Source of the DNA: Owenia fusiformis
Lineage: Eukaryota > Annelida > Polychaeta > Sabellida > Oweniidae
Length of the DNA stretch: 64,000 nucleotides
Direction: 5' to 3'
Assembly: GCA_903813345.2 (NCBI GenBank)
Contig: CAIIXF020000009.1
Location: 22,097,759-22,161,758, forward strand
The notes beneath the pieces were generated by a model that saw nothing but the letters and a program-made list of their open reading frames with translations, had not been told where the DNA came from and searched no databases. Positions within the stretch are counted from its first letter, which is position 1; each line of letters opens with the position of its first letter. The position numbers and the translations under genes are program-made. Of this stretch, positions 22,148 through 33,764 are shown in pieces.

Positions 22148-24692
22148 TTTGACATTCACGCAATGACATTGACAACGTACAGTGACAAAATATACCGTCG
22201 TGCACTTTGGATGTACGGTGTCACTATCAACTGATTTGAAGCAAAACCTATCATGTAGATTTGATGTACGTTATTAAAAAAATTAATCTGAGGAAAACAA
22301 AATGATTTATTTTTAATTTCGTGCGTATTCGCTTCAAAAGACTTTTAGCTTTCTGATTACGTTGAAAGATATTCGACCAGTGCTTATTTTTTTCGTAGTA
22401 AATCTACAACACAAAATTTATCGGCTAGAAAATGTTTGTTTTTTCACATTTCCTTCGATAATTTTTTCCCGTGTCGCCTAAAAGTGTCGATTATTTTTAT
22501 GAGAATATGTTTTTCTAAACTACACAATTTAGGATGGTCGAAGACTTAATAAATATTATGTATTGGGTATATGTACGTTGTCAATTCCACTGTACGGTGT
22601 CAGTCTAATTGAAATTCATAAGATGTAATATTAAACAATGTTATAATGTTATTATCCCATCGAAGTTCGGAAGGATATAGGGAACGCCTCCGTCCTTTCG
22701 TCCATCCGTCCGTCGGGTTTTGCTTCAAATCAGTAAATAGTGACACCGTACATCTAAAGTGCAATAACTCAAATGCCGTTGGCCCGATTTTGTTGATATT
22801 TTGTACACAAATACCCTATGGGGGTAGTAATTCTGCTCGAAAGCCAATTTTCAAAATGACCGCTCATTTTGAAATGGGGGCCATTTTAGTGCCGATCTAA
22901 CAGTAACTTAGGTGCAACATGTAAAACTGTTATAGCAATATGTTTTAAATTAAAAAAAATATATAGGATATTAATAAAGATAGAAATGTAGATATCAAAG
23001 AAGCACATGGCAGCCATCTTGAAAAATGGCAGCCTTTACACGCTATTCATATTTGATATGTGGATACTATAAGCATGGTAAACTGTCTAATGACACTTTT
23101 AATTGGTAGAAGGTCGCCTTTTTGAAAAATGGCCGCCATTTTAACGTTTTTTTGCTCTAACCTTAAGTAGTGGAGCAATTTTCTTTATATTTGGTATTTG
23201 AATTCTATAAGCATGGTACACTGTTTAACGACAATTTTGGTAGAAGGCGGCCATTTTTGAAAATGGCCGCCATTTTAACGTTCGAAAAGTAGTGGAGCAA
23301 TTTTGTTCATATTTGATATGTGAATACTATAAGCATGACACACTGTCTAATGACACGTTGGAGAGTAGGCGACCATTTTGAAAAATGGCCACAATTTTTA
23401 GGTGTGTTATTATACCCTTTTCACTATAACTCAAAAGGTAATAGAGCAATTTTGAAAAACTAACTACCTTGGAGGATTAATGAAATGATCATGGTGTGAT
23501 CCAATATATTTGGCTTATATCGTGTGAAGAAATAACTAAGAAAGGATAAAAAATGGCAGAAAGAGCCAAAGGTCCTGAAAATCTTGATCACACCTCGCAC
23601 GTGTGTGCAATTTTGTTGAAAGTTTTGTATATGTGTCTTCTTAGAAGCATACATCACTTTCTGATGACAATTTGGCTATAGTGAGCAACCATTTTGAAAA
23701 TGGTAGCCATTTTGTGTGTTATTTTACGATTGGCTATTCGATTAGATTTGCCAATTTTTTGGCGTTGCTGTTGTCTAGTTTCTAATCCATTCAGGTTTTT
23801 AATCATTAACAAGTGATGTTGAACGAACATGTTCAAGTATCCCCAATACAGATGTTGTTAGAGATAAGGTAAATGTGATTTTTGACCTCTTGTTGAGTGC
23901 TATTTTATTTAATGAAATAGTTGGTTCTTAGATTCAACATCGTGATCATTTGGCGTTTGTACGTTTACGTTCTGTTAAGATTATAATTTTATGAATTTCA
24001 ATAATCTTAAGAAGTTGATAGAGAGATCACAATGCTAGGTACAGCTAGTCGAAGATGACTTTTAAAATCCCGTTCATGCGTTTGTATATCTGGAAAGTGC
24101 ATAGGTTCAATAGTGCAACAAGTAATTGTTCAGCTTCAGTTCTAATGCATCTGACCCCTGTCGATTAGTGTTATAAAAAATACGTTGTCTGCAATAAGGT
24201 TAACTGTGAATTGAGATGTGTAACTTCAATGGGACAACGTACACTGAATTGACAACGTTCACTTGTGATTTTTTAAATTGTAGCCAAAAACGTAAATACT
24301 TGTTAAATCTTCAACCGACCTAAATTGTGTAAGTTCGAGAAACATATTCTCATAAAAACAATCGACACTCTCAGGCGTCACAGTGGCAGGGGAACATTTA
24401 TCAAAGGAAATGTGAAAAAACAATATCTTCCCACCGATAAATTTTGTGGGTAGATTTACTAGGAAAAAGAGAATCTTTTAACGTAATCAGAAAGCTAAAA
24501 GTCTTTCGAAGCGAATGCACACCAGATTAAACATGAAATCCTTTATATATAATTCAGATTAGATATTTAAGACGTACATCAAACCTACATCATAGTTTTT
24601 TTTGTTTCAAATCACAATATAGTGACACAGTTCATCTGAAGTGTACGACGATATATTTTGTCACTTTTCGCTGTCTATGGCTAGGCGTGAAC
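22148..24692. mobile_element. Diverged foldback element with about 450-500-bp arms
   Basis: The left arm (about 22148-22610) and right arm (about 24190-24692) are imperfect inverted copies. They share for example GTGACAAAATATA, TTGATGTACG and AGACTTTTAGCTTTCTGATTACG. Roughly one base in five or six differs, so it is old. The middle holds degenerate direct repeats and no transposase. Confidence 0.65.
22940..23410. repeat. Degenerate 120-140-bp direct repeats with AATGGCCGCCATTTT
   Basis: Three to four units share ATAAGCATG, CTGTCTAATGACAC and the palindromic AAAATGGCCGCCATTTT. Unit starts are 138 and 122 bases apart. It is non-coding. Confidence 0.6.
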
Positions 24693-24939
24693 AATAAACC
24701 AACACATATTTGATTTGGTAAGTATGGTGAGTAATTATAGGAATTCAGAGATATTTTCAGACATTTTATACATGAAGATAACCAATTCAAATTGTATTGT
24801 CATATTTTGCCCGTGAAAAAAATGACATGCAATATTTATGTGTTGGATGTTTTATTGTTGATTTTATGAAAACTTGAATTGACAGGTTGACATATTAAGG
24901 TAAAATAGTTTACATGGACTTAAATTTCTGACAGGCATC

Positions 24940-25115
24940 CAGGAATACAAGTCCGCCTCGGACGACTCATCCTAGGCATAGGACATACAGTCCTAAGGAA
25001 AATATGTCCGATGGACTTATTTTCCTAGGTATGCAAGTCCCTAGACTTATTTTCCTAGGACTTAGTGTCCGACGGACCTGCATTCCTAGGAAAATAAGTC
25101 CATCGGACATAATTT
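24940..25115. repeat. CCTAGGAAAATAAGTCC repeat block
   Basis: Short near-palindromic units, such as GGACTTATTTTCCTAGG in both orientations. This is the same family as 11440-11600. Confidence 0.6.
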
Positions 25116-25249
25116 AGCATGGACATGTGAAACTGTCACACCGGCGAGGAGAAACTGAATTTCGTTTCCTTGTTTCACTCCGTTGCATACTAATTGGTAT
25201 ATACATGTAACTTGAAATCCCAAACACCCGGATGTATTATGTACAAATT

Positions 25250-25440
25250 GTTCGCGGTAACGGATCTCTGTGCGCGGTATAAGAAATATGTTCGGAAACA
25301 AAGAAATGGTGGTGCGCGACATAAGATTTCACGTTCGCGATATGAGATTCGTGGTTCGAGTGCAAGGAACGTAGTTCGCGGTATCAGAACTGATGTTCGC
25401 GTTGTTGGAAGTCTAGGAGGCCTGTATATAGAGGATCATG
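25250..25440. repeat. Dispersed CG-rich repeat, copy 2
   Basis: An inverted copy of the repeat at 8604-8740, with extra TTCGCGGTATCAG-type units. The 121-residue open frame here follows from repeat composition and is not treated as a gene. Confidence 0.55.
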
Positions 25441-26124
25441 GTTGGCTGAATTATCATCGTTTTTTTCAGTGGGAAAAAATCGATCTTGGAACGAGTCTTA
25501 TGTCTTGGTCATGCCTAGGTCACATAGTCGCCGGGCGCCGGCCGATGACCGATTTCTAAATCGACCGGGCGACGGTGACTTTTCACCGATGTCTTGATCT
25601 AATCGTGAGTATGTTCACATAAGTACAGGCATCGTACGGCGCCCGCAATCAATTGAATCTGAAAGACATCGCACGCGTATCGCAAGGCTATCTGCCGATG
25701 GCCATACGGCACCCGCCACGACATCAGTCGATCTACAGGCCTCTAGATTTATACTAAATTTTTGTATGACCCAGTATGACTGTTCCACATGGCGTGAATG
25801 CAAGATTTGAAATCGAAATACTTCGATAGACAGGACTTCCATGATAATAATGTTTTCATGCAATAAAAATCAGAAAAAGAAGATCCTCTTTTGAGTAAAT
25901 AGGTTCAATATTTAGAAAAAAAATGCTGACATAGAGTCCCTATTCACTATCATGGGTACTTCAATTGAAAGAAAACATGATGATTGTTTTAATAAAAACA
26001 CTGGATTTATGCCCAGAAAGTACTCATGGTGAAAGATATGACTGTCTAAAATCACTTGCCATACTGCACGTGGTCTTTTTATCAAGGTGCACCCTGACCT
26101 TAATTCATTTTTAGATCTTTCATA
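25441..26124. other. Spacer with no recognised gene
   Basis: Mixed-composition sequence with a short CG-rich part (25510-25700). No exon, RNA gene or clear repeat is seen. Confidence 0.45.
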
Positions 26125-26379
26125 TCAACAAATACTATGTCTAACTGTCCATCCGATGCTATTAGCAAAATTCCATATTTCTGTATCTTTCTTTTGTCTG
26201 TTCTCGTAAAGAGAATTTGTTTGGTCATAAAAATATGGCCTATCTTCAAAGAAATTGGCAATTTTTTCTTCTATTTCAAGTGGAATACCCTCTTCCCTAG
26301 ACACATCTAAACCTTCATCATCCACCAGCTCACTAGCATTGTAGCATTGTCTTTTTCCACCTGTCTTTCCGAGGCCCAT
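26125..26379 (-). CDS. Possible exon with MADF-like DNA-binding domain fragment
   Basis: The 84-residue frame contains PLEIEEKIANFFEDRPYFYD, then Y-x-N-R-x-K-K-D and IWNFANSIGW. This is the spacing of a MADF (Myb/SANT-like) domain: RP-x-x-YD, a Y-x-N-R pair and a final IG. Such domains occur in insect and invertebrate regulators and in Harbinger-type transposon accessory proteins. No neighbouring exons were found, so it may be an orphan exon or a transposon remnant. The start codon is not certain. Confidence 0.4.
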   Translation of the reverse strand: MGLGKTGGKRQCYNASELVDDEGLDVSREEGIPLEIEEKIANFFEDRPYFYDQTNSLYENRQKKDTEIWNFANSIGWTVRHSIC

Positions 26380-28099
26380 TGGCCTTATCCCCTCTATCCT
26401 TTACCCTGCGTGCAGAGTCTAGTGAAGACGAAGCTCGCTTTTAAGAAGTGAAATCAAACGAATGCAAAGGGTATCTATCCTTAGCCTTTGGCATATTAAA
26501 TGTAATTGAGACAGTGAACTTTCTTATTAAAATTGTGACCCTTGAAAATACTGTAATCACAAAAGCATTCAGAAGATTTTTAAATAAATGATTTGTAATG
26601 GTATATACATGAGTGAATATACGCATAAAAATGTATCACTCTATTCAATGTGTATGACAGACATACACGACTAATGTCAATATAAGAACGACTAGATCAA
26701 CCCACCCACCACCCAGCCATTCAAATGTGTGTCATTGTTTTACAGTAAGCCTAATCGTTCCATTTATGTTTTATAGAAAATCTCTGACAGTGTGTAGTAA
26801 TTATAATTCCTTACCTCATTAGTTTAAAAACCTTTATGTCACTTTATAAGTAATCATTATTAAGATTTATCAAACAAATCAGCACGCAATATTTGTATGA
26901 TTGATAGTAAATGGGTTAACTGCATTTTAGGGGGTCTGGACTTCAATCTATGATGCAAACGTTTCCTTTGACATGAGACGATCGAGTACCTTAGGACCAT
27001 AGAAACAAATTTATCCAAAGACACACGCCAGATGGCGCTTTATATTGGAAATATTCACATTTTTCAAAATGGCCGCCAAAAATACAACAGGGACAATTTA
27101 TTTTCTTCTATGCATACTATAATGATACGATTGGTGCCTAAATATACATTTTGTGGGTGAAGAATCAATTTAGTGTGGGTTTGAGTCTTGAAAATGAGAA
27201 ACTTCCTCTTTATATTAAAAATATGGCTGCAAAATGGCTGCCAGAGATGTGACAAAGATGATAACTTAACTTGCATGCATGCTACAATAGTAAGATTGAT
27301 GTCCAAGTATACATTAATGGGTGGTAGATAAGGTTTATAGTCTTTATTTTCCCAACGAAGAAAGTTCAGTGGGAATATAGTGAAGCCCTCCGTCCGTCAG
27401 TCTGTCAGTGCATCACCTGTCTTATGTATGATTTTGCAATTATTTTCAGATTCCTTCAAAGTATGGCCATATGTACTCAGTTTAATTGAAGATGGTGTTA
27501 ATTTTATGATTAATGCCTCAAAAAATTCAAAATGTCCCAGAGAAGGAGTTCATTAGCTATTACTTACTAGATATGTCGTCAAGGTATGGTTATATTATAT
27601 TAAGTTAGATCTCAATTTTTGTCTAAATATGATTTTTAGCATTGACTAAATGGTCACCAAAATGTTATAATCAGCGGAAATTCTGATATTGTACTGTCTG
27701 TCTATTAGTTAACAAACATTTTCACTTTTTATTGAAAATGTATGCCCTTTTCTCAATGGCTGTGGAAAATATTACAACAAATTATATCTTACAAGGGCTC
27801 TTAACAAAAGTAGAAGAGTTTGAAAGTGTAGTTTTGAATATCAATTTGCGGTGGAAACTATGCTTAAAACTATGGATAGCATGGGAGATGTGGTTTTCAA
27901 CTTCAGCGCATTTCAAATGTCGTCCCCTTTTAAGTAATTGTTGATATAAAGTGAAGAAACTTTTGATATGTTTTAATTGAGAAAAAGAGGAGATGAAGAG
28001 GGTTCTGCAATACTGTCATAATATGCAGCCCTTGAAATCTATTCCGATCTTCAATATTTTCTCTCGCCAGAAGGTTTCTGTCCCTTTCTAACTATAGGT

Positions 28100-28324
28100 A
28101 CATACATGACATATGTCTGTCTGTCCTGCGTGGTTTCTATCTATCACATTTCTCTCTTTTGATGGCACAAATTTTATATATATAATATTATTTAGGGCAT
28201 GCAATGGCAGATCCCCGCCACTCTAACATACTTTGTAAATTTACTCCATCTTTGTGTCACCCATTCATTGTATATGTATATTGTATGTCTTTAGTGAAAT
28301 AAACAAATTGAATTGAATTGAATT
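28100..28324 (+). mobile_element. LINE 3' tail
   Basis: TGAAATAAACAAA-type sequence ends in repeated TTGAA units, the common 3' end of invertebrate non-LTR retrotransposons. No reverse transcriptase is attached. The matching place in the gene C copy (about 57460) lacks some 70 bases of it. Confidence 0.5.
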
Positions 28325-28517
28325 TTGTATGTTGCATTGCAACAACTAAAGTTGCACTACCATTGCAGATGCATGTTTATTGTAAGTTACTAAAGAGACT
28401 CTGGTCTTTCTGGTGGATTTAAGTAAAAGGAACATTGAAAAATAAATACACATTTGCTGTGTTAAGGCGAAAACGATTATTTTTAAGGCTCATAATCCAA
28501 TTAGCTAGATGTGAGTA

Positions 28518-30372
28518 CAGTAAAACCTGTCCGATGGAATACCTCTCTGTAGGGAAAATCTATGAACAAGGAAGCCTTTTCAAAAGAACCGAATATTTTT
28601 CTATTGACTTACATGTTAACGGAACCTCTCTGTAGGGAAAACCTGTGAACAGGGAACAAGGAACACTTTTTGGGGCAAATTATGAAAATTCACCTGTGAA
28701 CAAGGAATATGGAATATTGGTGACACTGTATATTCTATTATTTTTCAGAGGTGTGAAAGTCTTAAGCCAATATCTGATTCTAAAAAGCTTGGGTTAATAT
28801 GATTGAGATTAAGATAAGCCAATTGTTTACAAGATGTAGCATCCCACCCACTGTTAATTAACCTGATATATTTTTAAGGCTCATAATCCAATTAGCTAGA
28901 TGTGAGTACAATAAAACCTGTCCGATGGAATACCTCTCTTACTTATTATCATGACACTAATTCTTCCTTTCAACAAACCTTATTACTTCTCATCAGTTGT
29001 GATAATCTAGGGACTGACACAATTGTTTTATGGATATGACAGAAGTCCATGTGTCATGTTGAGCCAAATCTCTTTCAATCTTTTACTGACCCAAAATTCT
29101 AAATTATCAAATATGATATAAAATGGGGTTGATGAAACTTGAAATTCAGTTCTTAGAAACATATCTCTACACATTACGCCAATAATTATATCAACTAGAC
29201 ATCATCAGATGTCAGCATCAGCAGCTAAAATCAACATAGGGAGAACGCTCTTTACCCTCAGCCAACGAAGGCAGGTTGGAGACCTTCATACATCTTTCAA
29301 GATGTTACAACAAGGTCTAGCTGCAGTCGAAATGTTGAGGCATGCGCAGACCTCTATTTAGTGATATTTTCATTTCAAATATGGCGGCCAATCCGATGTC
29401 TGACGACCCTTACAAGGAATCTAGGCAGTTTGCATTTTTACCTCCTGTGAAATAACAAGTGGAATTTAGTAGTTGTTTTGTGTTTTATTATCATTCTGCA
29501 TTGTAATTCTATGTGATGTGGTGTTGAAATGTCAGCAGAAATACATATCCATACGATAATCGAGTGAATCAGATAACAGATTTTTTTACGAAAACCCGTC
29601 TCGTGTGAAGAGTGTAAAAACTTGTATTAACATGCTCAAAAGTGCCAATGTGCACATCAATGTCAAGCTAAATCAATGTTGTGTCTAAAACAGGTACCCG
29701 ATCTACTCAAAACAGCTTGTCATTCACGTATACACGCTTAGCAAACACGGCGAAATGACCTCAATCTTGGAATTTCGTTCGAGACCTAGTAATGTTTGCT
29801 CCGGTCTTCGTCATAAGTGTTCATCAGACTTCACGCATGCGCAGGAGAAAAATCACCAACCAATAAGGTTTGTAAATCAATTTTGCGCATGCGCCTTACA
29901 ACGGTAAAGAAATTCGTATTTATAAACGAACCAGTTTGAGATAACCCGATATCAGTCGGAGAAATCTGACGATCTACGAAACTCACTTCAAAAAATCAAA
30001 TGCGGACTGACAGCGTATTCTACTATGTTTGGATCTACGATTTTCAGTATAGATAAAGTCTTTTATGATCTTTCGAATAAGGTAAGTCTCTAGTTGGAAA
30101 GATAATCGTATCAACTTGAACAAAAGTCGAGTTTTGACGAAAAATTTTAACATGCGCAGAAGTCCCATTTTCGTTGTACCATATTGACTGGCTGTAGCAA
30201 CCAAGTATGGAGTCGGCATTGGTAAAATCAATCAATGTCCAAATATATACAAATATGCTTATTCAGCAACTTTGAGTTTGCTGAAAGTGTGGCCCCTCTC
30301 TATAGGGAAAACCTCTGAACAAGGAAACTTTCCTCCAGTCCCTAGAGCATTCCCTGTTCGCAGGTTTTACAG
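28518..30372. mobile_element. Pogo-like non-autonomous DNA element
   Basis: The ends are C(A/T)GTAAAACCTG in inverted orientation, flanked by TA on both sides (28516-28517 and 30373-30374). These ends and the following CTCTCTGTAGGGAA-type repeats resemble pogo/Tigger elements. No transposase is seen. The paralogous site near 57667 lacks the element and reads TA-CAGTG-TA. About 70 bases of flank plus left end (28478-28547) are repeated inside at 28868-28938. Confidence 0.65.
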
Positions 30373-30789
30373 TAGTAATAATCTTTATTTTTGTCATTAA
30401 AAATTCAAAATCCAGTATAACTGGTGTTGAATTTGGAATCGTCATGAAAAAATACATCAAGGAATGTGGTTTTTAAATGAGTCCATCAACTTTAAAATTG
30501 AATTTTCTTCGAAAATGTGACATTTAGGTCAGGGAGATGCCCCATAGTCCCCATGTTGTAAAACACAAAAAGTGTAATATCTTTTCTTGTGTTGCGCAGA
30601 TAATATTTTCTTTGACTGGAGTTATTTTAATTTGCACAACTATCAGATACAAAAGAGTAATATGAAATGTGAACTACTAAAAGTAAAGAATAATCAAGTG
30701 TAAGGGAACTTTGTTATATCCTGCAATGTTATTTCACCCGAATTAATCACCCGGTGGGGAAAATGGTAACTACCTACTTGCATCTGAGT

Positions 30790-31925
30790 AATTAAATAGA
30801 TTTTTCATTCCAAAAAATGTAGATTTTGAAGCCAATTTTATGAAATATTATGCCCAGAAGCAAAGAAACCTTTAGCAAAGATACACTTTTTGTTAGCAAA
30901 GATACAATCTTTGTTATCAAAGGTACAATCTTTGTTAGCAAATATACAATCTTTGTTATATTTTCAGCTGCATATATTTTCAATGTGAAGTGAAAACTAT
31001 AATCTCAAAAGACTTAATGAAATTGATTCTCGTACCCCATAAACATTAAATTTTGACACCAATCGTATCAGTGTAGCATGCACTGATGTGAAGATATCAT
31101 CATTGTTATATTTCTGGTGGCCATTTTTAGAAACACATAATTTCCAATAAAGTGAAAATACTTATTATGAAAGACCTATTTAAATGGATTCTACAACACA
31201 ATATTAATGTATACTTTGACACCACTCTTATCATTGTAGCATGCTTAGAAGCAAAGATATCAGCTTTGTTATATTTCTGGCAGCCATTTTGAAAAATGCA
31301 TTTATTTTGAATATAAAGTGCAAGTGCTGAATTTACAAGACTCAAAACCTAATTAAATAGATTCTACAACTACATTAATGTAGTTTTTGACACCACTCTT
31401 ATAATTGTAGCATGCAGAGAAGCAAAACTATTGTCTCTGATGTATTTTTGGAGGCCATTTTGAAAAATGTGTATATTTTCAATACAAAGCGCCATCTAGC
31501 TTGTGTCTTTGGATAAATTTGTTTCTATTGCCCTAAGGTATTTTCATGCCAGAGGGGACATTTTGTAAGGTAAGATATCTTAATTTGTAAGTATTCGTAA
31601 GGTAATATATCTTCTTTGTTATATTTTTTGGCAGTCATTTTGAAAATGCGTATATTTTGAATATAAAGTCGAAGTTCTTAATTTTCAAGACTCGAGATGT
31701 AATAAAATAGATTCTATGACTACATCACTGTATTTTTTGACACCAATCTTATAATTGTAGCATGCACAGAAGCAAAGATATTGTCGCTGATGTATTTTTG
31801 GTGGCCATTTTGAAAAATATAAATATTTCCAATATAAAGCGCCATCTAGCTTGTGTCTTTGGATAAGTTTATTTCTATTTCCCAAAGGTACTTCCATGCC
31901 AAATGGGACATTTGCATCATACAAT
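30790..31925. repeat. Degenerate tandem repeats of about 175 bp
   Basis: About five units each contain GGCCATTTTGAAAAATG, GTAGCATGCA, an AGATTCTA(C/T)-type word and GACACC. Related units lie inverted at 26990-27310. The whole array is duplicated at 58092-59227. Confidence 0.7.
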
Positions 31926-32044
31926 GAAGTCCAAATGTAGTTAACCCATCTACTATGATGTTAATTTACAATTGTAAGTTAATTTAAAAGGAAAATAAAT
32001 GTTATTTAAAAAAAAAAAACGCTCACCACTCGAGCTCTATGTTA

Positions 32045-32345
32045 CATAAGTACAAAAACAAAAAAAACAATGTCGGAACGATATGTCACATAATATGAAA
32101 CACTGCAGCAATATGTTATGTGACATAGGTATATTTAAGAACAATATTACAACAGTATGTCACATTAGTATAATAACAATGTTACTACGCTATGACACAT
32201 TAATATAAGAACATAATGTCACAACAAAATGTCACATTAGTGTAAGAACAATGTCAAATGATATGTCACATTAGTGTAAGAACAATGTCACAATGATATG
32301 TCACATTGGTAAAACAACAATGTCACACAAGTTACATTGGTATAA
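32045..32345. repeat. Minisatellite of ATGTCACATTAGTATAAGAACA units
   Basis: About eight degenerate units of 30-40 bases. It is duplicated at 59345-59645. Confidence 0.75.
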
Positions 32346-33200
32346 AATAATCATTGATGTAAAAATCTCAGAAAAAGTGTTACTAAAATATTATTACAGA
32401 TACTTCTGTAATTCATCATCGAATCAAACAATGTCCATGATTACTGAACGTGTACGTACGTATATACAGCATTTATCTGCAGTCCCTTGTCCATACTTAA
32501 ATATCATAAAAATGTACAACATATATGATGTGCAATTATATTCATATAGTAATGATAAATCCATTACACACATTTTAAAACGTACAGTAATGAGCACAAT
32601 TTCACAGGTACTAATCAAACAGCACTCTCTTGCAAGATCCGCTTGTATTTGTAGATTTCACCGTATGATCTAGCAGAAAATCGCACTCTCTAGCAAGATT
32701 CACGCACAGGTAGGTCATAAAACTGCATCTAAATCAAAATTTACAATAATCCTCCGATCTCTTTATGGTATATTAATTTGTATCACATATTTACCTACCC
32801 AATGCACCCATGGCTAACGCCAGCTTATCTCAAAATCTTTCTTTCTTTCTTTCTTTCTGGCACAAAGTTGAAAATAATCATAAAAATATCTCTCATGGCT
32901 AGCCGTTTTTGTCAAAATCTGGTTTGTATTACTTCCCTCATATACCATATCTGATTAAAAAGGTTCTATGAATGCTAAAGATAATATCCTTGTTTTTGTT
33001 GCCATGATATGCCTAGTCCATTTGAAGATAAACACAACTTGACGCTAGACGCTTTTGCTAGATCGTGCGGTGAAATATACGAAAAACCGTGGATCTTGAG
33101 GGTGCTGTTTGATTATTACCTGTTAATTAGGTTAAATGTTCTCAATGTTAAAATATCATTTTCCTGTCAATCTCCTACTAAAAATAGCAACTAATCAGTA
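32346..33200 (-). other. Region 3' of gene B, including probable 3' UTR
   Basis: No gene is seen. A CTTT microsatellite lies at 32838-32858. Open frames here are preserved in both duplicate copies only because the copies are young. Confidence 0.5.
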
Positions 33201-33764
33201 TTACAATTTAGTTGCCTCATATTTCTCTTTATCAAGATCATCTGTACTTGCGGCAACTAAGCCCGGATTTGAAATCCCATTTTTTGTATTAGTTTTTTGA
33301 CAGGGGCTGGATACCTCTGCTGTATCATCTGATGATTTGTATATACTTCTGTCGTACAGAACTGCCTTGAAAATGTCCGCACTTTTAGGGAGAATTCCAT
33401 TAAGGAAGAGCATGTTTGTGAATAGAGACACGCATATAATCGTCACCAGGCTGCATAACATTGACACCGCCCTGAACGGCATCTCATATGGGTATGGTAT
33501 CACTTGTGGAAGCGACAATAATGGCTCGCCTCCTCCTAGTCTCAAGACAAGCCCGACGATATATCCACACACCGATCCGTAGGTATTTGATGGTGACCAA
33601 TGAACAACCAAGAGAAGTTGTGGAAACAAGATCACGAAAACAAGGTCAGAACAGAGAGAAAATAAATCATATACTGACTTCACTGTTATGCCCATCACTG
33701 TTGCCAAAGCACCAACAACAAATATACCAACCCTAAGAATCCAAAGGATTTCCTTCTGGGATGC
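33201..33764 (-). CDS. Gene B coding exon 7 (last)
   Basis: 187 residues plus stop: the last membrane segments ([38 protein letters not shown]) and a hydrophilic tail ending KYEATKL. The 5' half differs strongly from gene C and the 3' half hardly at all. Confidence 0.92.
   Translation of the reverse strand, partial: ASQKEILWILRVGIFVVGALATVMGITVKSVYDLFSLCSDLVFVILFPQLLLVVHWSPSNTYGSVCGYIVGLVLRLGGGEPLLSLPQVIPYPYEMPFRAVSMLCSLVTIICVSLFTNMLFLNGILPKSADIFKAVLYDRSIYKSSDDTAEVSSPCQKTNTKNGISNPGLVAASTDDLDKEKYEATKL

Larger units (their letters stand above)
27090..33580. repeat. Segmental duplication, region 3' of gene B
   Basis: This segment matches 49032-60880, interrupted there by the 49442-56695 transposon. 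It covers the 3' half of exon 7 and the downstream spacer. Differences include a pogo-like element present only here (28518-30372) and an extra LINE tail segment (about 28236-28306). Confidence 0.93.

Noticed and set aside
22646-22900. 84-residue frame with a GTCCGTCC-like start
   Set aside because: It lies in the left part of a diverged foldback element and matches no protein family.
25194-25559. 121-residue plus-strand frame
   Set aside because: It is an Arg/Gly-rich translation of a dispersed CG-rich repeat also found inverted at 8604-8740.
32293-32673. 126-residue frame, also present at 59595-59975
   Set aside because: It is preserved by recent segmental duplication. It overlaps a minisatellite and has no recognisable domain or splice context.
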